This document shows, piece after piece, positions 48,301-62,996 of a stretch of 64,000 nt of DNA. The stretch covers positions 9,238,001 to 9,302,000 of the forward strand of contig NW_027488365.1 of the NCBI RefSeq assembly GCF_051014445.1, written 5' to 3'. Below the pieces are notes generated by a model. That model ran no database searches and was not told the origin of the DNA. It worked only from the letters and a program-made list of their open reading frames with translations. The position numbers and the translations under genes were made by a program. Source of the stretch: Colletes latitarsis (taxonomy: Eukaryota > Arthropoda > Insecta > Hymenoptera > Colletidae). Numbering within the stretch: the stretch's first letter is position 1; every line of letters starts with the position of its first letter.

Positions 48301-51300
48301 TAATGTGGTACCACGCTGAAACAGTCAATTAAAACTGGTTTCGATCAATATTTTAGAGGATAACGCAAGTTTGGTCTGGGATAGGTCTGGGATTTGCCCT
48401 CATCAGGCTCATACTTTCGCATTCTTCACATACTAGTTGAACGGATCCTGGGTTTTTTCTGGTTTGGATCACGTAATAATGTGGGACCACACTGAAACAA
48501 TCAATTAAACCTGGTCATGATCAATATTTTAGAGGATAACGCAAGTTTGGTCTAGGTTAGGTCTGGGATTTTCACTCATCAGACTCATACTTTCGCATTC
48601 TTCACATACTTGTTGAACAGATCCTGGGTTTTTTATGGTTTGGTTCACGTAGTAATGTGGTACCACACTGAAACATTCAATTAAACCTAGTCTTGATAAA
48701 TATTTTAGAGGATAACGCATGTTAGGTCTGGGTTAGGACTAGGATTTGCCCCCATCAGGCTCATACTTTCGCATATTTCTCATACTTCATGGCTGGATCC
48801 TGGGCTATTTCTGGTTTGGATCACGTAGTAATGTGGTACCACACTGACACAGTCAATTAAACCTGGTTTTGATCAATATTTTAGAGAATAATTCATGTCA
48901 GGTCTAGGTTAGGTCTGGGATTTGCTCTCATCAGGCTCATTCTTTCGCATATTTCTCGCACTTGATGGCTAGATCCTGGGCTTTTTCCGGTTTGCATCAC
49001 GTAGTAATGAAGTACAACACTGAAACAGTCAACTCAACCTGGTTTCCATCAATATTTTAGAGGACAACGCATGTTAGGTCTAGGTTAGGCCTGGGATTTG
49101 CCCTCATCAGACTCATAATTTCGCACACTTCACATACTCGTTGAACAGATCCTGGGTTATTTTCTGGTTTGGATCACATAGTAATGTGGTACCACACTGA
49201 AACAGTCGATTAAACCAGGTTTCGATCAATATTTTTGAGGATAACGCATGTTAGGTCTAGGTTAGGCCTGGGATTTTCACTCATCAGACTCATGCTTTCG
49301 TATTCTTCACATACTTGTTGAACGGATCCTGGGTTTTTTCTGGTTTGGATTACGTAGTAATGAGGGACCACACTGAAACAATCAAATAAACCTGGTCTTG
49401 ATAAATATTTTAGAGGATAAAGCATGTTAGGTCTGGGTTAGGTCTAGGATTTGCCCCCATCAGGCTCATACTTTCGCATATTTCTCATACTTCATGGCTG
49501 GATCCTGGGCTATTTCTGGATTGGATCAGGTAGTAATGTGGTACCACACTGAAACAGTCAATTAAACCTGGTTTTGATCAATATTTTAGAGAATAATTCA
49601 TGTCAGGTCTAGGTTAGGTCTGGGATTTGCTCTCATCAGGCTCATTCTTTCGCATATTTCTCGTACTCGATGGCTAGATCCTGGGCTTTTTCCGGATTGC
49701 ATCACGTAGTAATGAAGTACAACACTGAAACAGTCAATTCAACCTTGTTTCCATCAATATTTTAGAGGACAACGCATGTTAGGTCTAGGTTAGGCCTGGG
49801 ATTTGCCCTCATCAGGGTCATACTTTCGCAGTTTTAACATACATGTTGACGTGATCGAGGGTTTTTTCTGCCTTGGATCACGTAGTAAAGTGGTACCACA
49901 CTGAAACAGTCCATTAAACCTGGTTTGGATCAATATTTTAGAGGATAACGCATGTTAGGTCTGGGATAGGTCTGGGATTTGCCCTCATCAGACTCATACT
50001 TTCGCACACTTCACATACTCGTTGAACAGATCCTGGGTTATTTTCTGGTTTGGATCACATAGTAATGTGGTACCACACTGAAACAGTCGATTAAACCAGG
50101 TTTCGATCAATATTTTTGAGGATAACGCATGTTAGGTCTAGGTTAGGCCTGGGATTTTCACTCATCAGACTCATACTTTCGTATTCTTCACATACTTGTT
50201 GAACGGATCCTGGGTTTTTTCTGGTTTGGATTACGTAGTAATGTGGTACCACACTGGAACATTCAATTAAACCAGGTCTTGATAAATAATTTAGAGGATA
50301 ACACATGTTAGGATTGGGTTATGTCTAGGATTTGCCCTTATCAGGCTCACACTTTCGCATATTTCTCATACTTCATGGCTAGATCCTGGGCTGTTTCTGG
50401 ATTGTATCACGTAGTAATGTGGTACCACGCTGAAACAGTCAATTAAACCTGGTTTCGTTCAATATTTTAGAGGATAACGCAAGTTAGGTCTGGGATAGGT
50501 CTGGGATTTGCCCTCATCAGGCTCATACTTTCGCGTTTTTCACATACTTGTTGAACAGATCCTGGGTTTTTTCCGGTTTGGGTCATGTAGTAGTGTGGTA
50601 CCACACTGAAACAGTCGATTAAACCTGGTTTCGATCAATATTTTTGAGGATAACGCATGTTAGGTCTAGGTTAGGCCGGGGATTTTCACTCATCAGACTC
50701 ATACTTTCGCATTCTTCACATATTTGTTGAACGGATCGTGGGTTTTTTCTGGTTTGGATCACGTAGTTATTGCGGGACCACACTGAAGCAATCAATGAAA
50801 CCTGGTCATGATAACTATTTTAGAGGATAACGCATGTTAGGTTTGGGTTAGGTCTAGGATTTGCCCACATCAGGCTCATACTTTCGCATATTTCTCATAC
50901 TTCATGGCTAGATCCTGGGCTGCTCCTGGATTGTATCACGTAGTAATGTGGTACCACGCTGAAACAGTCAATTAAGCCTGATTTCGGTCAATATTTTAGA
51001 GGATCACGCAAGATAGGGCTGGGATAGTTCTGGGATTCGCCCTCATCAGGCTCATACTTTCGCATATTTCTCATACTTGATGGCTAGATCCTGGGCTTTT
51101 TCTGGATTGCATCACGTAGTAATGAAGTACAACACTGAAACCTGGTTTCCATCAATATCTTAGAGGACAACGCAAGTTAGGTCTGGGATAGGTCTGGGAT
51201 TTGCCCTCATCAGGCTCATACTTTCGCGTTTTTCACATACTTGTTGAACGGATCCTGGGTTTTTACTGGTTTGGATCACATAGTAATGTGGTACCACACT

Positions 51301-54044
51301 GAAACATTCAATTAAACCTGGTCTATATAAATATTTTAGAGGATAACGCATGTTAGGTCTGGGTTAGGTCTAGGATTTGCCCCCATCAGGCTCATACTTT
51401 CGCATATTTCTCATACTTCATGGTTGGATCCTGGGCTATTTCTGGATTGGATCAGGTAGTAATGTGGTACCACACTGAAACAGTCAATTAAACCTGGTTT
51501 TGATCAATATTTTAGAGAATAATTCATGTCAGGTCTAGGTTAGGTCTGGGATTTGCTCTCATCAGGCTCATTCTTTCGCATATTTCTCGTACTCGATGGC
51601 TAGATCCTGGGCTTTTTCCGGATTGCATCACGTAGTAATGAAGTACAACACTGAAACAGTCAATTCAACCTTGTTTCCATCAATATTTTAGAGGACAACG
51701 CATGTTAGGTCTGGGATAGGTCTGGGATTTGCCCTCATCAGGCTCATACTTTCGCGTTTTTCACATACTTGTTGAACAGATCCTGGGTTTTTTCCGGTTT
51801 GGGTCACGTAGTAGTGTGGTACCACACTGAAACAGTCGATTAAACCTGGTTTCGATCAATATTTTTGAGGATAACGCATGTTAGGTCTAGGTTAGGCCGA
51901 GGATTTTCACTCATCAGACTCATACTTTCGCATTCTTCACATACTTGTTGAACGGATCGTGGGTTTTTTCTGGTTTGGATCACGTAGTTATTGCGGGACC
52001 ACACTGAAGCAATCAATGAAACCTGCTCATGATAACTATTTTAGAGGATAACGCATGTTAGGTTTGGGTTAGGTCTAGGATTTGCCCACATCAGGCTCAT
52101 ACTTTCGCATATTTCTCATACTTCATGGCTAGATCCTGGGCTGCTCCTGGATTGTATCACGTAGTAATGTGGTACCACGCTGAAACAGTCAATTAAGCCT
52201 GATTTCGGTCAATATTTTAGAGTATCACGCAAGATAGGGCTGGGATAGGTCTGGGATTCGCCCTCATCAGGCTCATACTTTCGCATATTTCTCATACTTG
52301 ATGGCTAGATCCTGGGCTTTTTCTGGATTGCATCACGTAGTAATGAAGTACAACACTGAAACCGTCAATTAAACCTGGTTTCCATCAATATCTTAGAGGA
52401 CAACGCAAGTTAGGTCTGGGATAGGTCTGGGATTTGCCCTCATCAGGCTCATACTTTCGCGTTTTTCACATACTTGTTGAACAGATCCTGGGTTTTTTCT
52501 GGTTTGGATCACGTAGTAGTGTGGTACCACACTGAAACAGACCATTAAACCAGGTTTCGATCAATATTTTTGAGGATAACGCATGTTAGGTCTGGGATAG
52601 GTCTGGGATTTGCCCTCATCAGACTCATACTTTCGCACACTTCACATACTCGATGAACAGATCCTGGGTTATTTTCTGGTTTGGATCACATAGTAATGTG
52701 GTACCACACTGAAACAGTCGATTAAACCAGGTTGCGATCAATATCTTTGAGGATAACGCATGTTAGGTCTAGGTTAGGCCTGGGATTTTCACTCATCAGA
52801 CTCATACTTTCGCATTCTTCACATACTTGTTGAACGGATCCTTGGTTTTTTCTGGTTTGGATTACGTATTAATGTGGGACCACACTGAAACAATCAAATA
52901 AACCTGGCCTTGATAAATATTTTAGAGGATAACGCATGTTAGGTCTGCGTTAGGTCTAGGATTTGCCCTCGTCAGGCTCATACTTTCGCATATTTCTCAT
53001 ACTTCATGGCTAGATCCTGGGTTATTTCCGGATTGGATCACGTAGGAATGTGGTACCACACTGAAACAGTCGATTAAACCAGGTTTCGATCAATATTTTT
53101 GAGGATAACGCAAGTTAGGTCTGGGATAGGTCTGGGATTTGCCCTCATCAGGCTCATGCTTTCGCATATTTCTCATACTTGATGGCTAGATCCTGGGCTT
53201 TTTCTGGATTGCATCACGTAGTAATGAAGTACAACTCTGAAACAGTCAATTAAACCTGGTTTGGATCAATATTTTAGAGGATAACGCATGTTAGGTTTGG
53301 GTTAGGTCTAGGATTTGCCCTCATCAGGCTCATACATTCGCTTATTTCTCATACTTCATGGCTAGATCCTGGGCTGTTTCTGGATTGTATCACGTTGTAA
53401 TGTGGTACCACGCTGAAACAGTCAATTAAACCTGGTTTCGATCAATATTTTAGAGGATAACGCAAGTTAGGTCGGGGATAGGTCTGGGATTTGCCCTCAT
53501 CAGACTCATACTTTCGCACACTTCACATACTCGATGAACAGATCCTGGGTTATTTCCGGATTGGATCACGTAGTAATGTGGTACCACACTGAAACAGTCG
53601 ATTAAACCAGGTTTCGATCAATATTTTTGAGGATAACGCAAGTTAAGTCTGGGATAGGTCTGGGATTTGACCTCATCAGACTCATACTTTCGCACACTTC
53701 ACATACTCGTTGAACAGATCCTGGGTTATTTTCTGGTTTGGATCACATAGTAATGTGGTACCACACTGAAACAGCAGATTAAACCAGGTTTCGATCAATA
53801 TTTTTGAGGATAACGCGTGTTAGGTCTAGGTTAGGCCTGGGATTTTCACTCATCAGACTCATACTTTCGCATTCTTCACATACTTGTTGAACGGATCCTG
53901 GGTTTTTTCTGGTTTGGATCACGTAGTAATGTGGGACCACACTGAAATAGTCAATTAAACCTGGATTCGATCAATATTTTAGAGAATAATTCATGTTTGG
54001 TCTAGGTTAGGTCTGGGATTTGCTCTCATCAGGCTCATTCTTTC

Positions 54045-55130
54045 GCACATTTCTCATACTTGATGGCTAGATCCTGGGCTTTTTCTGGATTGCGTCACGT
54101 AGTAATGAAGTACAACACTGAAACAGTCAATTCAACCTGGTATCGATCAATATTTTAGAGGACAACGCATGTTAGGTCTAGGTTAGGCCTGGGATTTGCC
54201 CTCATCAGGGTCATACTTTCGCAGTTTTAACATACATGTTGACGTGATCGAGGGTTTCTTCTGCTTTGGATCACGTAGTAAAGTGGTACCACACTGAAAC
54301 AGTCCATTAAACCTGGTTTGGATCCACATTTTAGAGGATAACGCATGTTAGGTCTAGGTTAGCCCTGGGATTTTCACTCATCAGACTCATACATTCGCAT
54401 TCTTCACATACTTGTTGAACGGATCCTGGGTTTTTTCTGGTTTGGTTCACGTAGTAATGTGGTACCACACTGGAACATTCAATTAAACCTGGTCTTGATA
54501 AATATTTTAGAGGATAACGCATGTTAGGTTTGGGTTAGGTCTAGGATTTGCCCTCATCAGGCTCATGCTTTCGCATATTTCTCATACTTCATGGCTAGAT
54601 CCTGGGCTGTTTCTGGATTGTACCACGTAGTAATGTGGTACCACGCTGAAACAGTCAATTAAACCTGGTTTCGTTCAATATTTTAGAGGATAACGCAAGT
54701 TAGGTCTGGGATAGGCCTGTGATTTGCCCTCATGAGGCTCATTCTATCGCATATTTCTCATACTTGATGGCTAGATCCTGGGCTTTTTCTGGATTGCATC
54801 AGGTAGTAATGAAGTACAACACTGAAACGGTCAATTAAACCTGGTTTCCATCAATATTTTAGAGGACAACGCATGTTAGGTCTAGGTAAGGCCTGGGATT
54901 TGCCCTCATCAGGGTCATACTTTCGCAGTTTTAACATACATGTTGACCTGATCGAGTGTTCTTAATGCTTTGGATCACGTAGTAAAGTGGTACCACACTG
55001 GAACAGTCCATTAAACCTGGTTTCGATCAATATTTTAGAGGATAACGCAAGTTAAGTCTGGGATAGGTCTGGGATTTGACCTCATCAGACTCATTCTTTC
55101 GCACACTTCACATACTCGTTGAACAGATCC
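54045..55130 (+). repeat. Segmental duplication F, copy 1 (partner 59680-60765)
   Basis: About 1.1 kb matches 59680-60765 at an offset of 5635 bp (32 monomers plus 3 bases). Rare variants are shared, including CAACCTGGTATCGATC, GGATCCACATTTTAG, CTCATGAGGCTCATTCTATCGC and GAGTGTTCTTAATGC. I noticed one base difference, near 54999. Confidence 0.83.
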
Positions 55131-57189
55131 TGGGTTATTTTCTGGTTTGGATCAAATAGTAATGTGGTGCCACACTGAAACATTCAATTAAACCTGGTGT
55201 AGATAAATATTTTAGAGGATAACGCATGTTAGGTCTGGGTTAGTTCTAGGATTTGCCCCCATCAGGCTCATACTTTCGCATATTTCTCATACTTGTTGAA
55301 CGGTTCCTGGGTTTTTTCTGGTTTGGATCACGTAGTAATGTGGGACCACGCTGAAACAGTCAATTAAACCTGGATTCGATCAATATTTTGGAGAATAATT
55401 CATGTTTGGTCTAGGTTAGGTCTGGGATTTGCTCTCATCAGGCTCATTCTTTCGCATATTTCTCATACTTGATGGCTAGATCCTGGGCTTTTTCTGGATT
55501 GCATCACGTAGTCATGAAGTACAACACTGAGACAGTCAATTAAACCTGGTTTCCATCAATATCTTAGAGGACAACGCAAGTTAGGTCTGGGATAGGTCTG
55601 GGATTTGCCCTCATCAGGGTCATTCTTTCGCAGTTCTAACATACATGTTGACCTGATCGAGTGTTTTTTCTGCTTTGGATCACGTAGTAAAGTGGTACCA
55701 CACTGAAACAGTCCATTAAACCTGGTTTGGATCAATATTTTAGAGGATAACGCTTGTTAGGTCTAGGTTAGGTCTGGGATTTTCAGTCATCAGGGTCATA
55801 CTTTCGCAGTTTTAACATACATGTTGACCTGATCCTGGGTTTTTTCTGGTTTGGATCACGTAGTAATGTGGTACCACACTGAAACAGTCGATTAAACCAG
55901 GTTTCGATCAATATTTTTAAGGATAACGCATGTTAGGTCCAGGTTAGGCCTGGGATTTTCACTCACCAGACTCATACTTTCGCATTCTTCACATACTTGA
56001 TGAACGGATCCTGGGCTTTTTCTGGATTGCATCTCGTAGTAATGAAGTACAACACTGAAACAGACAATTAAACCTGGTTTCCATCAATATCTTAGAGGAC
56101 AACGCAAGTTAGGTCTGGGATAGGTCTGGGATTTGCCCTCATCAGACTCATACTTTCGCATTCTTCACATACTTGTTGAACGGATCCTGGGTTTTTTCTG
56201 GTTTGGATCACGTAGTAATGTGGTACCACACTGAAACATTCAAATAAACCTGGTCTTGATAAATATTTTAGAGGATAACGCATGTTAGGGCTAGGTTAGC
56301 CCTGGGATTTTCACTCATCAGAATCATTCTTTCGCATTCTTCAGATACCTGTTGAACGGATCGAGGGTTTTTTCTGCTTTGGATCACGTAGTAAAGTGGT
56401 ACCACACTAAAACAGTCCACTAAACCTGGTTTGGATCAATATTTTAGAGGATAATGCATGTTAGGTCTAGGTTAGCCCTGGGATTTTCACTGATCAGACT
56501 CATTCTTTCGCATTCTTCACATACCTGTTGAACGGATCCTGGGTTTTTTCTGGTTTGGATTACGTAGTAATGTGGGACCACACTGAAGCAATCAAATAAA
56601 CCTGGTCTTGATAAATATTTTAGATGATAACGCATGTTAGGTCTGGGTTAGGTCTAGGATTTGCTCTCGTCAGGCTCATACTTTCGCATATTTCTCATAC
56701 TTGATGGCTAGATCCTGGGCTTTTTCTGGATTGCATCACGTAGTAATGAAGTACAACACTGAAACAGTCAATTAAACCTGGTTTCCATCAATATCTTAGA
56801 GGACAACGCAAGTTAGGTCTGGGATAGGTCTGGGACTTGCCCTCATCAGACTCATACGTTCGCGTTTTTCACATACTTGTTGAACGGATCCTGGGTTTTT
56901 TCTGGTTTGGATCACGTAGTAATGTGGTACCACACTGAAACATTCAAATAAACCAGGTCTTGATAAATATTTTAGATGATAACGCATGTTAGGTCTGGGT
57001 TAGGTCTAGGATTTGCCCTCATCAGGCTCATACTTTCGCATATTTCTCATACTTGATGGCTAGATCCTGGGCTTTTTCAGGATTGCATCACGTAGTAATG
57101 AAGTACCACGCTGAAACAGTCAATTAAACCTGGTTTCGATCAATATTTTAGAGGATAACGCAAGTTAGGCCTGGGATAGGTCTAGGATT

Positions 57190-57740
57190 TGCCCTCATCA
57201 GGCTCATTCTTTCGCATATTTCTCATACTTCATGGCTGGATCCTGGACTATTACTGGTTTGGATCACGTAGTAATGTGGTACCACACTGAAACAGTCAAT
57301 TAAACCTGGTTTCGATCAATATTTTAGAGAATAATTCATGTTAGGTCTGGGTTAGGTCTGGGATTTGCTCTCATCAGGCTCATACTTTCGCATATTTCTT
57401 ATACTTCACGGATAGATCCTGGGCTATTTTCTGGTTTGGATCACATAGTAATGTGGTACCACACTGAAACAGTTGATTAAACCAGGTTTCGATCAATATT
57501 CTTGAGAATAACGCATGTTAGGTCTAGGTTAGCCCTGAGATTTTCACTCATCAGAGACATTCTTTCGCATTCTTCACATACCTGTTGAACGGATCCTGGG
57601 TTTTTTCAGGTTTGGATCACGTAGTAATGTGGGACCACACTGAAGCAATCAATTAAACCTGGTCTTGATAAATATTTTAGAGGATAACGCATGTTAGGTC
57701 TGGGTTATGTCTAGGATTTGCTCTCGTCAGGCTCATACTT
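57190..57740 (+). repeat. Segmental duplication G, copy 1 (partners 58071-58621 and 61769-62319)
   Basis: This block carries the rare GGATCCTGGACTATTACTGG and TTCTTATACTTCACGGATAG variants. It is found again 881 bp downstream and once more at 61769-62319, so it is a three-copy duplication with offsets close to whole monomers. Confidence 0.78.
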
Positions 57741-58070
57741 TCGCATATTTCTCATACTTGTTGAACAGATCCTGGGTTTTTTCTGGATTGGATCACGTAG
57801 TAATGTGGTGCCACACTGAAACAGTCAATTAAACCTGGTTTCCATCAATATTTTAGAGGACAATGCAAGTTAGGTCTGGGATAGGTCTAGGATTTGCTCT
57901 CGTCAGGCTCATACTTTCGCATATTTCTCATACTTGTTGAACAGATCCTGGGTTTTTTCTGGTTTGGATCACGTAGTAATGTGGGACCACACTGAAGCAA
58001 TCAATTAAACCTGGTCTTGATAAATATTTTAGAGGATAACGCATGTTAGGTCTGGGTTATGTCTAGGATT

Positions 58071-58621
58071 TGCCCTCATCAGGCTCATTCTTTCGCATAT
58101 TTCTCATACTTCATGGCTGGATCCTGGACTATTACTGGTTTGGATCACGTAGTAATGTGGTACCACACTGAAACAGTCAATTAAACCTGGTTTCGATCAA
58201 TATTTTAGAGAATAATTCATGTTAGGTCTGGGTTAGGTCTGGGATTTGCTCTCATCAGGCTCATACTTTCGCATATTTCTTATACTTCACGGATAGATCC
58301 TGGGCTATTTTCTGGTTTGGATCACATAGTAATGTGGTACCACACTGAAACAGTTGATTAAACCAGGTTTCGATCAATATTCTTGAGAATAACGCATGTT
58401 AGGTCTAGGTTAGCCCTGAGATTTTCACTCATCAGAGACATTCTTTCGCATTCTTCACATACCTGTTGAACGGATCCTGGGTTTTTTCTGGTTTGGATCA
58501 CGTAGTAATGTGGGACCACACTGAAGCAATCAATTAAACCTGGTCTTGATAAATATTTTAGAGGATAACGCATGTTAGGTCTGGGTTATGTCTAGGATTT
58601 GCTCTCGTCAGGCTCATACTT
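58071..58621 (+). repeat. Segmental duplication G, copy 2
   Basis: This is the second copy of the three-copy block, 881 bp (five monomers plus 1 base) from copy 1 and 3698 bp (21 monomers plus 2 bases) from copy 3. A further partial occurrence of the GGACTATTACTGG monomer lies near 63055. Confidence 0.78.
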
Positions 58622-58979
58622 TCGCATATTTCTCATACTTGTTGAACAGATCCTGGGTTTTTTCTGGATTGGATCACGTAGTAATGTGGTGCCACACTGA
58701 AACAGTCAATTAAACCTGGTTTCCATCAATATTTTAGAGGACAATGCAAGTTAGGTCTGGGATAGGTCTAGGATTTGCTCTCGTCAGGCTCATACTTTCG
58801 CATATTTCTCATACTTGTTGAACAGATCCTGGGTTTTTTCTGGTTTGGATCACGTAGTAATGTGGGACCACACTGAAGCAATCAATTAAACCTGGTCTTG
58901 ATAAATATTTTAGAGGATAACGCATGTTAGGTCTGGGTTATGTCTAGGATTTGCTCTCGTCAGGCTCATACTTTCGCAT

Positions 58980-59650
58980 ATTTCTCATACTTGTTGAACA
59001 GATCCTGGGTTTTTTCTGGATTGGATCACGTAGTAATGTGGTACCACACTAAAACAGTCAATTAAACCTGGTTTCGATCAATATTTTAGAGGATAACGCA
59101 AGTTAGGCCTGGGATAGGTCTAGGATTTGCCCACAACAGGCTCATGCTTTCGCATATTTCTCATACTTCATGGCTAGATCCTGGGCTGTTTCTGGATTGT
59201 ATCACGTAGTAATGTGGTACCACGCTGAAACAGTCAATTAAACCTGGTGTGGATAAATATTTTAGAGGATAACGCATCTTAGGTCTGTGTTAGGTCTAAG
59301 ATTTGCCCACCTCAGGCTCACAGTTTCGCGTTTTTCGCATACTTGTTGAACAGATCCTGGGCTTTTTCTGGATTGCATCACGTAGTATTGTGGTACCACA
59401 CTGAAACAGTCGATTAAACCAGGTTTCGATCAATATTTTTGAGGATAACGCATGTTAGGTCTAGGTTAGGCCTGGGATTTTCACTCATCAGACTCATACT
59501 TTCGCATTCTTCACATACTTGTTGAACGGATCTTGGGTTTTTTCTGGTGTGGATCACGTAGTAATGTGGCACCACACTGATACAATCAATTAAACCTGGT
59601 CTTGATAAATATTTTAGAGGATAACGCATGTTAGGTCTGGGTTAGGTCTA
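58980..59650 (+). repeat. Segmental duplication H, copy 1 (partner 62326-62996)
   Basis: About 0.67 kb matches 62326-62996 at an offset of 3346 bp (19 monomers plus 2 bases). Shared rare variants include CCCACAACAGGCTCATGC, CGCATCTTAGGTCTGTG and GTAGTATTGTGG. Confidence 0.8.
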
Positions 59651-59679
59651 GGATTTGCCCTCATCAGGCTCATACTTTC

Positions 59680-60765
59680 GCATATTTCTCATACTTGATG
59701 GCTAGATCCTGGGCTTTTTCTGGATTGCGTCACGTAGTAATGAAGTACAACACTGAAACAGTCAATTCAACCTGGTATCGATCAATATTTTAGAGGACAA
59801 CGCATGTTAGGTCTAGGTTAGGCCTGGGATTTGCCCTCATCAGGGTCATACTTTCGCAGTTTTAACATACATGTTGACGTGATCGAGGGTTTCTTCTGCT
59901 TTGGATCACGTAGTAAAGTGGTACCACACTGAAACAGTCCATTAAACCTGGTTTGGATCCACATTTTAGAGGATAACGCATGTTAGGTCTAGGTTAGCCC
60001 TGGGATTTTCACTCATCAGACTCATACATTCGCATTCTTCACATACTTGTTGAACGGATCCTGGGTTTTTTCTGGTTTGGTTCACGTAGTAATGTGGTAC
60101 CACACTGGAACATTCAATTAAACCTGGTCTTGATAAATATTTTAGAGGATAACGCATGTTAGGTTTGGGTTAGGTCTAGGATTTGCCCTCATCAGGCTCA
60201 TGCTTTCGCATATTTCTCATACTTCATGGCTAGATCCTGGGCTGTTTCTGGATTGTACCACGTAGTAATGTGGTACCACGCTGAAACAGTCAATTAAACC
60301 TGGTTTCGTTCAATATTTTAGAGGATAACGCAAGTTAGGTCTGGGATAGGCCTGTGATTTGCCCTCATGAGGCTCATTCTATCGCATATTTCTCATACTT
60401 GATGGCTAGATCCTGGGCTTTTTCTGGATTGCATCAGGTAGTAATGAAGTACAACACTGAAACGGTCAATTAAACCTGGTTTCCATCAATATTTTAGAGG
60501 ACAACGCATGTTAGGTCTAGGTAAGGCCTGGGATTTGCCCTCATCAGGGTCATACTTTCGCAGTTTTAACATACATGTTGACCTGATCGAGTGTTCTTAA
60601 TGCTTTGGATCACGTAGTAAAGTGGTACCACACTGGAATAGTCCATTAAACCTGGTTTCGATCAATATTTTAGAGGATAACGCAAGTTAAGTCTGGGATA
60701 GGTCTGGGATTTGACCTCATCAGACTCATTCTTTCGCACACTTCACATACTCGTTGAACAGATCC
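59680..60765 (+). repeat. Segmental duplication F, copy 2 (partner 54045-55130)
   Basis: This is the second copy of the 1.1-kb block. Immediately after it, 60766-60950 matches 55310-55500 instead of 55131 onward. About one monomer present in copy 1 is therefore missing here, so the copies differ by an internal deletion. Confidence 0.82.
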
Positions 60766-61768
60766 TGGGTTTTTTCTGGTTTGGATCACGTAGTAATGTG
60801 GGACCACGCTGAAACAGTCAATTAAACCTGGATTCGATCAATATTTTGGAGAATAATTCATGTTTGGTCTAGGTTAGGTCTGGGATTTGCTCTCATCAGG
60901 CTCATTCTTTCGCATATTTCTCATACTTGATGGCTAGATCCTGGGCTTTTTCTGGATTGGATCACGTAGTAATGTGGTACCACACTGAAACAGTCAATTA
61001 AGCCTGGTTTCGATCAATATTTTAGAGGACAATGCAAGTTAGGTCTGGGATAGGTCTGGGATTTGCCCACATCAGGGTCATGCTTTCGCATTTTTCACAT
61101 ACTTGTTGAACAGATCCTGGGGTTTTTCTGGTATGGATCATGCAGTCATGTGGTACCACCCTGAAACATTCAGTTAAACCTGGTCTTGATAAATATTTTT
61201 GAGGATAACGCATGTTAGGTCTGGGTTAGGTCTAGGATTTGCCCTCATCAGGCTCATACTTTCGCACATTTCTTATACTTCATGGATAGATCCTGGGCTA
61301 TTTTCTGGTTTGGATCACATAGTAATGTGGTACCACACTGAAACAGTTGATTAAACCAGGTTTCGATCAATATTCTTGAGGATAACGCATGTTAGGTCTA
61401 GGTAAGGCCTGGGATTTTCACTCATCAGACTCATTCTTTCGCATTCTTCAGATACTTGTTGAACGGATCCTGGGTTTTTTCTGGTTTGGATCACGTAGTA
61501 ATGTGGGACCACACTGAAGCAATCAATTAAACCTGGTCTTGATAAATATTTTAGAGGATAACGCATGTTAGGTCTGGGTTAGGTCTAGGATTTGCTCTCG
61601 TCAGGCTCATACTTTCGAATATTTCTCATACTTGATGGCTAGATCCTGGGCTTTTTCAGGATTGCATCACGTAGTAATGAAGTACCACGCTGAAACAGTC
61701 AATTAAACCTGGTTTCGATCAATATTTTAGAGGATAACGCAAGTTAGGCCTGGGATAGGTCTAGGATT

Positions 61769-62319
61769 TGCCCTCATCAGGCTCATTCTTTCGCATATTT
61801 CTCATACTTCATGGCTGGATCCTGGACTATTACTGGTTTGGATCACGTAGTAATGTGGTACCACACTGAAACAGTCAATTAAACCTGGTTTCGATCAATA
61901 TTTTAGAGAATAATTCATGTTAGGTCTGGGTTAGGTCTGGGATTTGCTCTCATCAGGCTCATACTTTCGCATATTTCTTATACTTCACGGATAGATCCTG
62001 GGCTATTTTCTGGTTTGGATCACATAGTAATGTGGTACCACACTGAAACAGTTGATTAAACCAGGTTTCGATCAATATTCTTGAGAATAACGCATGTTAG
62101 GTCTAGGTTAGCCCTGAGATTTTCACTCATCAGAGACATTCTTTCGCATTCTTCACATACCTGTTGAACGGATCCTGGGTTTTTTCTGGTTTGGATCACG
62201 TAGTAATGTGGGACCACACTGAAGCAATCAATTAAACCTGGTCTTGATAAATATTTTAGAGGATAACGCATGTTAGGTCTGGGTTATGTCTAGGATTTGC
62301 TCTCGTCAGGCTCATACTT
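61769..62319 (+). repeat. Segmental duplication G, copy 3
   Basis: This is the third copy of the block first seen at 57190. It leads directly into duplication H copy 2, whereas copy 1 and copy 2 continue differently. The stretch 61.7-63.0 kb is therefore a mosaic of two earlier segments. Confidence 0.78.
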
Positions 62320-62325
62320 TCGCAT

Positions 62326-62996
62326 ATTTCTCATACTTGTTGAACAGATCCTGGGTTTTTTCTGGATTGGATCACGTAGTAATGTGGTACCACACTAAAA
62401 CAGTCAATTAAACCTGGTTTCGATCAATATTTTAGAGGATAACGCAAGTTAGGCCTGGGATAGGTCTAGGATTTGCCCACAACAGGCTCATGCTTTCGCA
62501 TATTTCTCATACTTCATGGCTAGATCCTGGGCTGTTTCTGGATTGTATCACGTAGTAATGTGGTACCACGCTGAAACAGTCAATTAAACCTGGTGTGGAT
62601 AAATATTTTAGAGGATAACGCATCTTAGGTCTGTGTTAGGTCTAAGATTTGCCCACCTCAGGCTCACAGTTTCGCGTTTTTCGCATACTTGTTGAACAGA
62701 TCCTGGGCTTTTTCTGGATTGCATCACGTAGTATTGTGGTACCACACTGAAACAGTCGATTAAACCAGGTTTCGATCAATATTTTTGAGGATAACGCATG
62801 TTAGGTCTAGGTTAGGCCTGGGATTTTCACTCATCAGACTCATACTTTCGCATTCTTCACATACTTGTTGAACGGATCTTGGGTTTTTTCTGGTGTGGAT
62901 CACGTAGTAATGTGGCACCACACTGATACAATCAATTAAACCTGGTCTTGATAAATATTTTAGAGGATAACGCATGTTAGGTCTGGGTTAGGTCTA
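62326..62996 (+). repeat. Segmental duplication H, copy 2 (partner 58980-59650)
   Basis: This is the second copy of the 0.67-kb block. It joins the G block on its left and a GGACTATTACTGG monomer on its right near 63040, a junction not found at the first copy. Confidence 0.8.
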
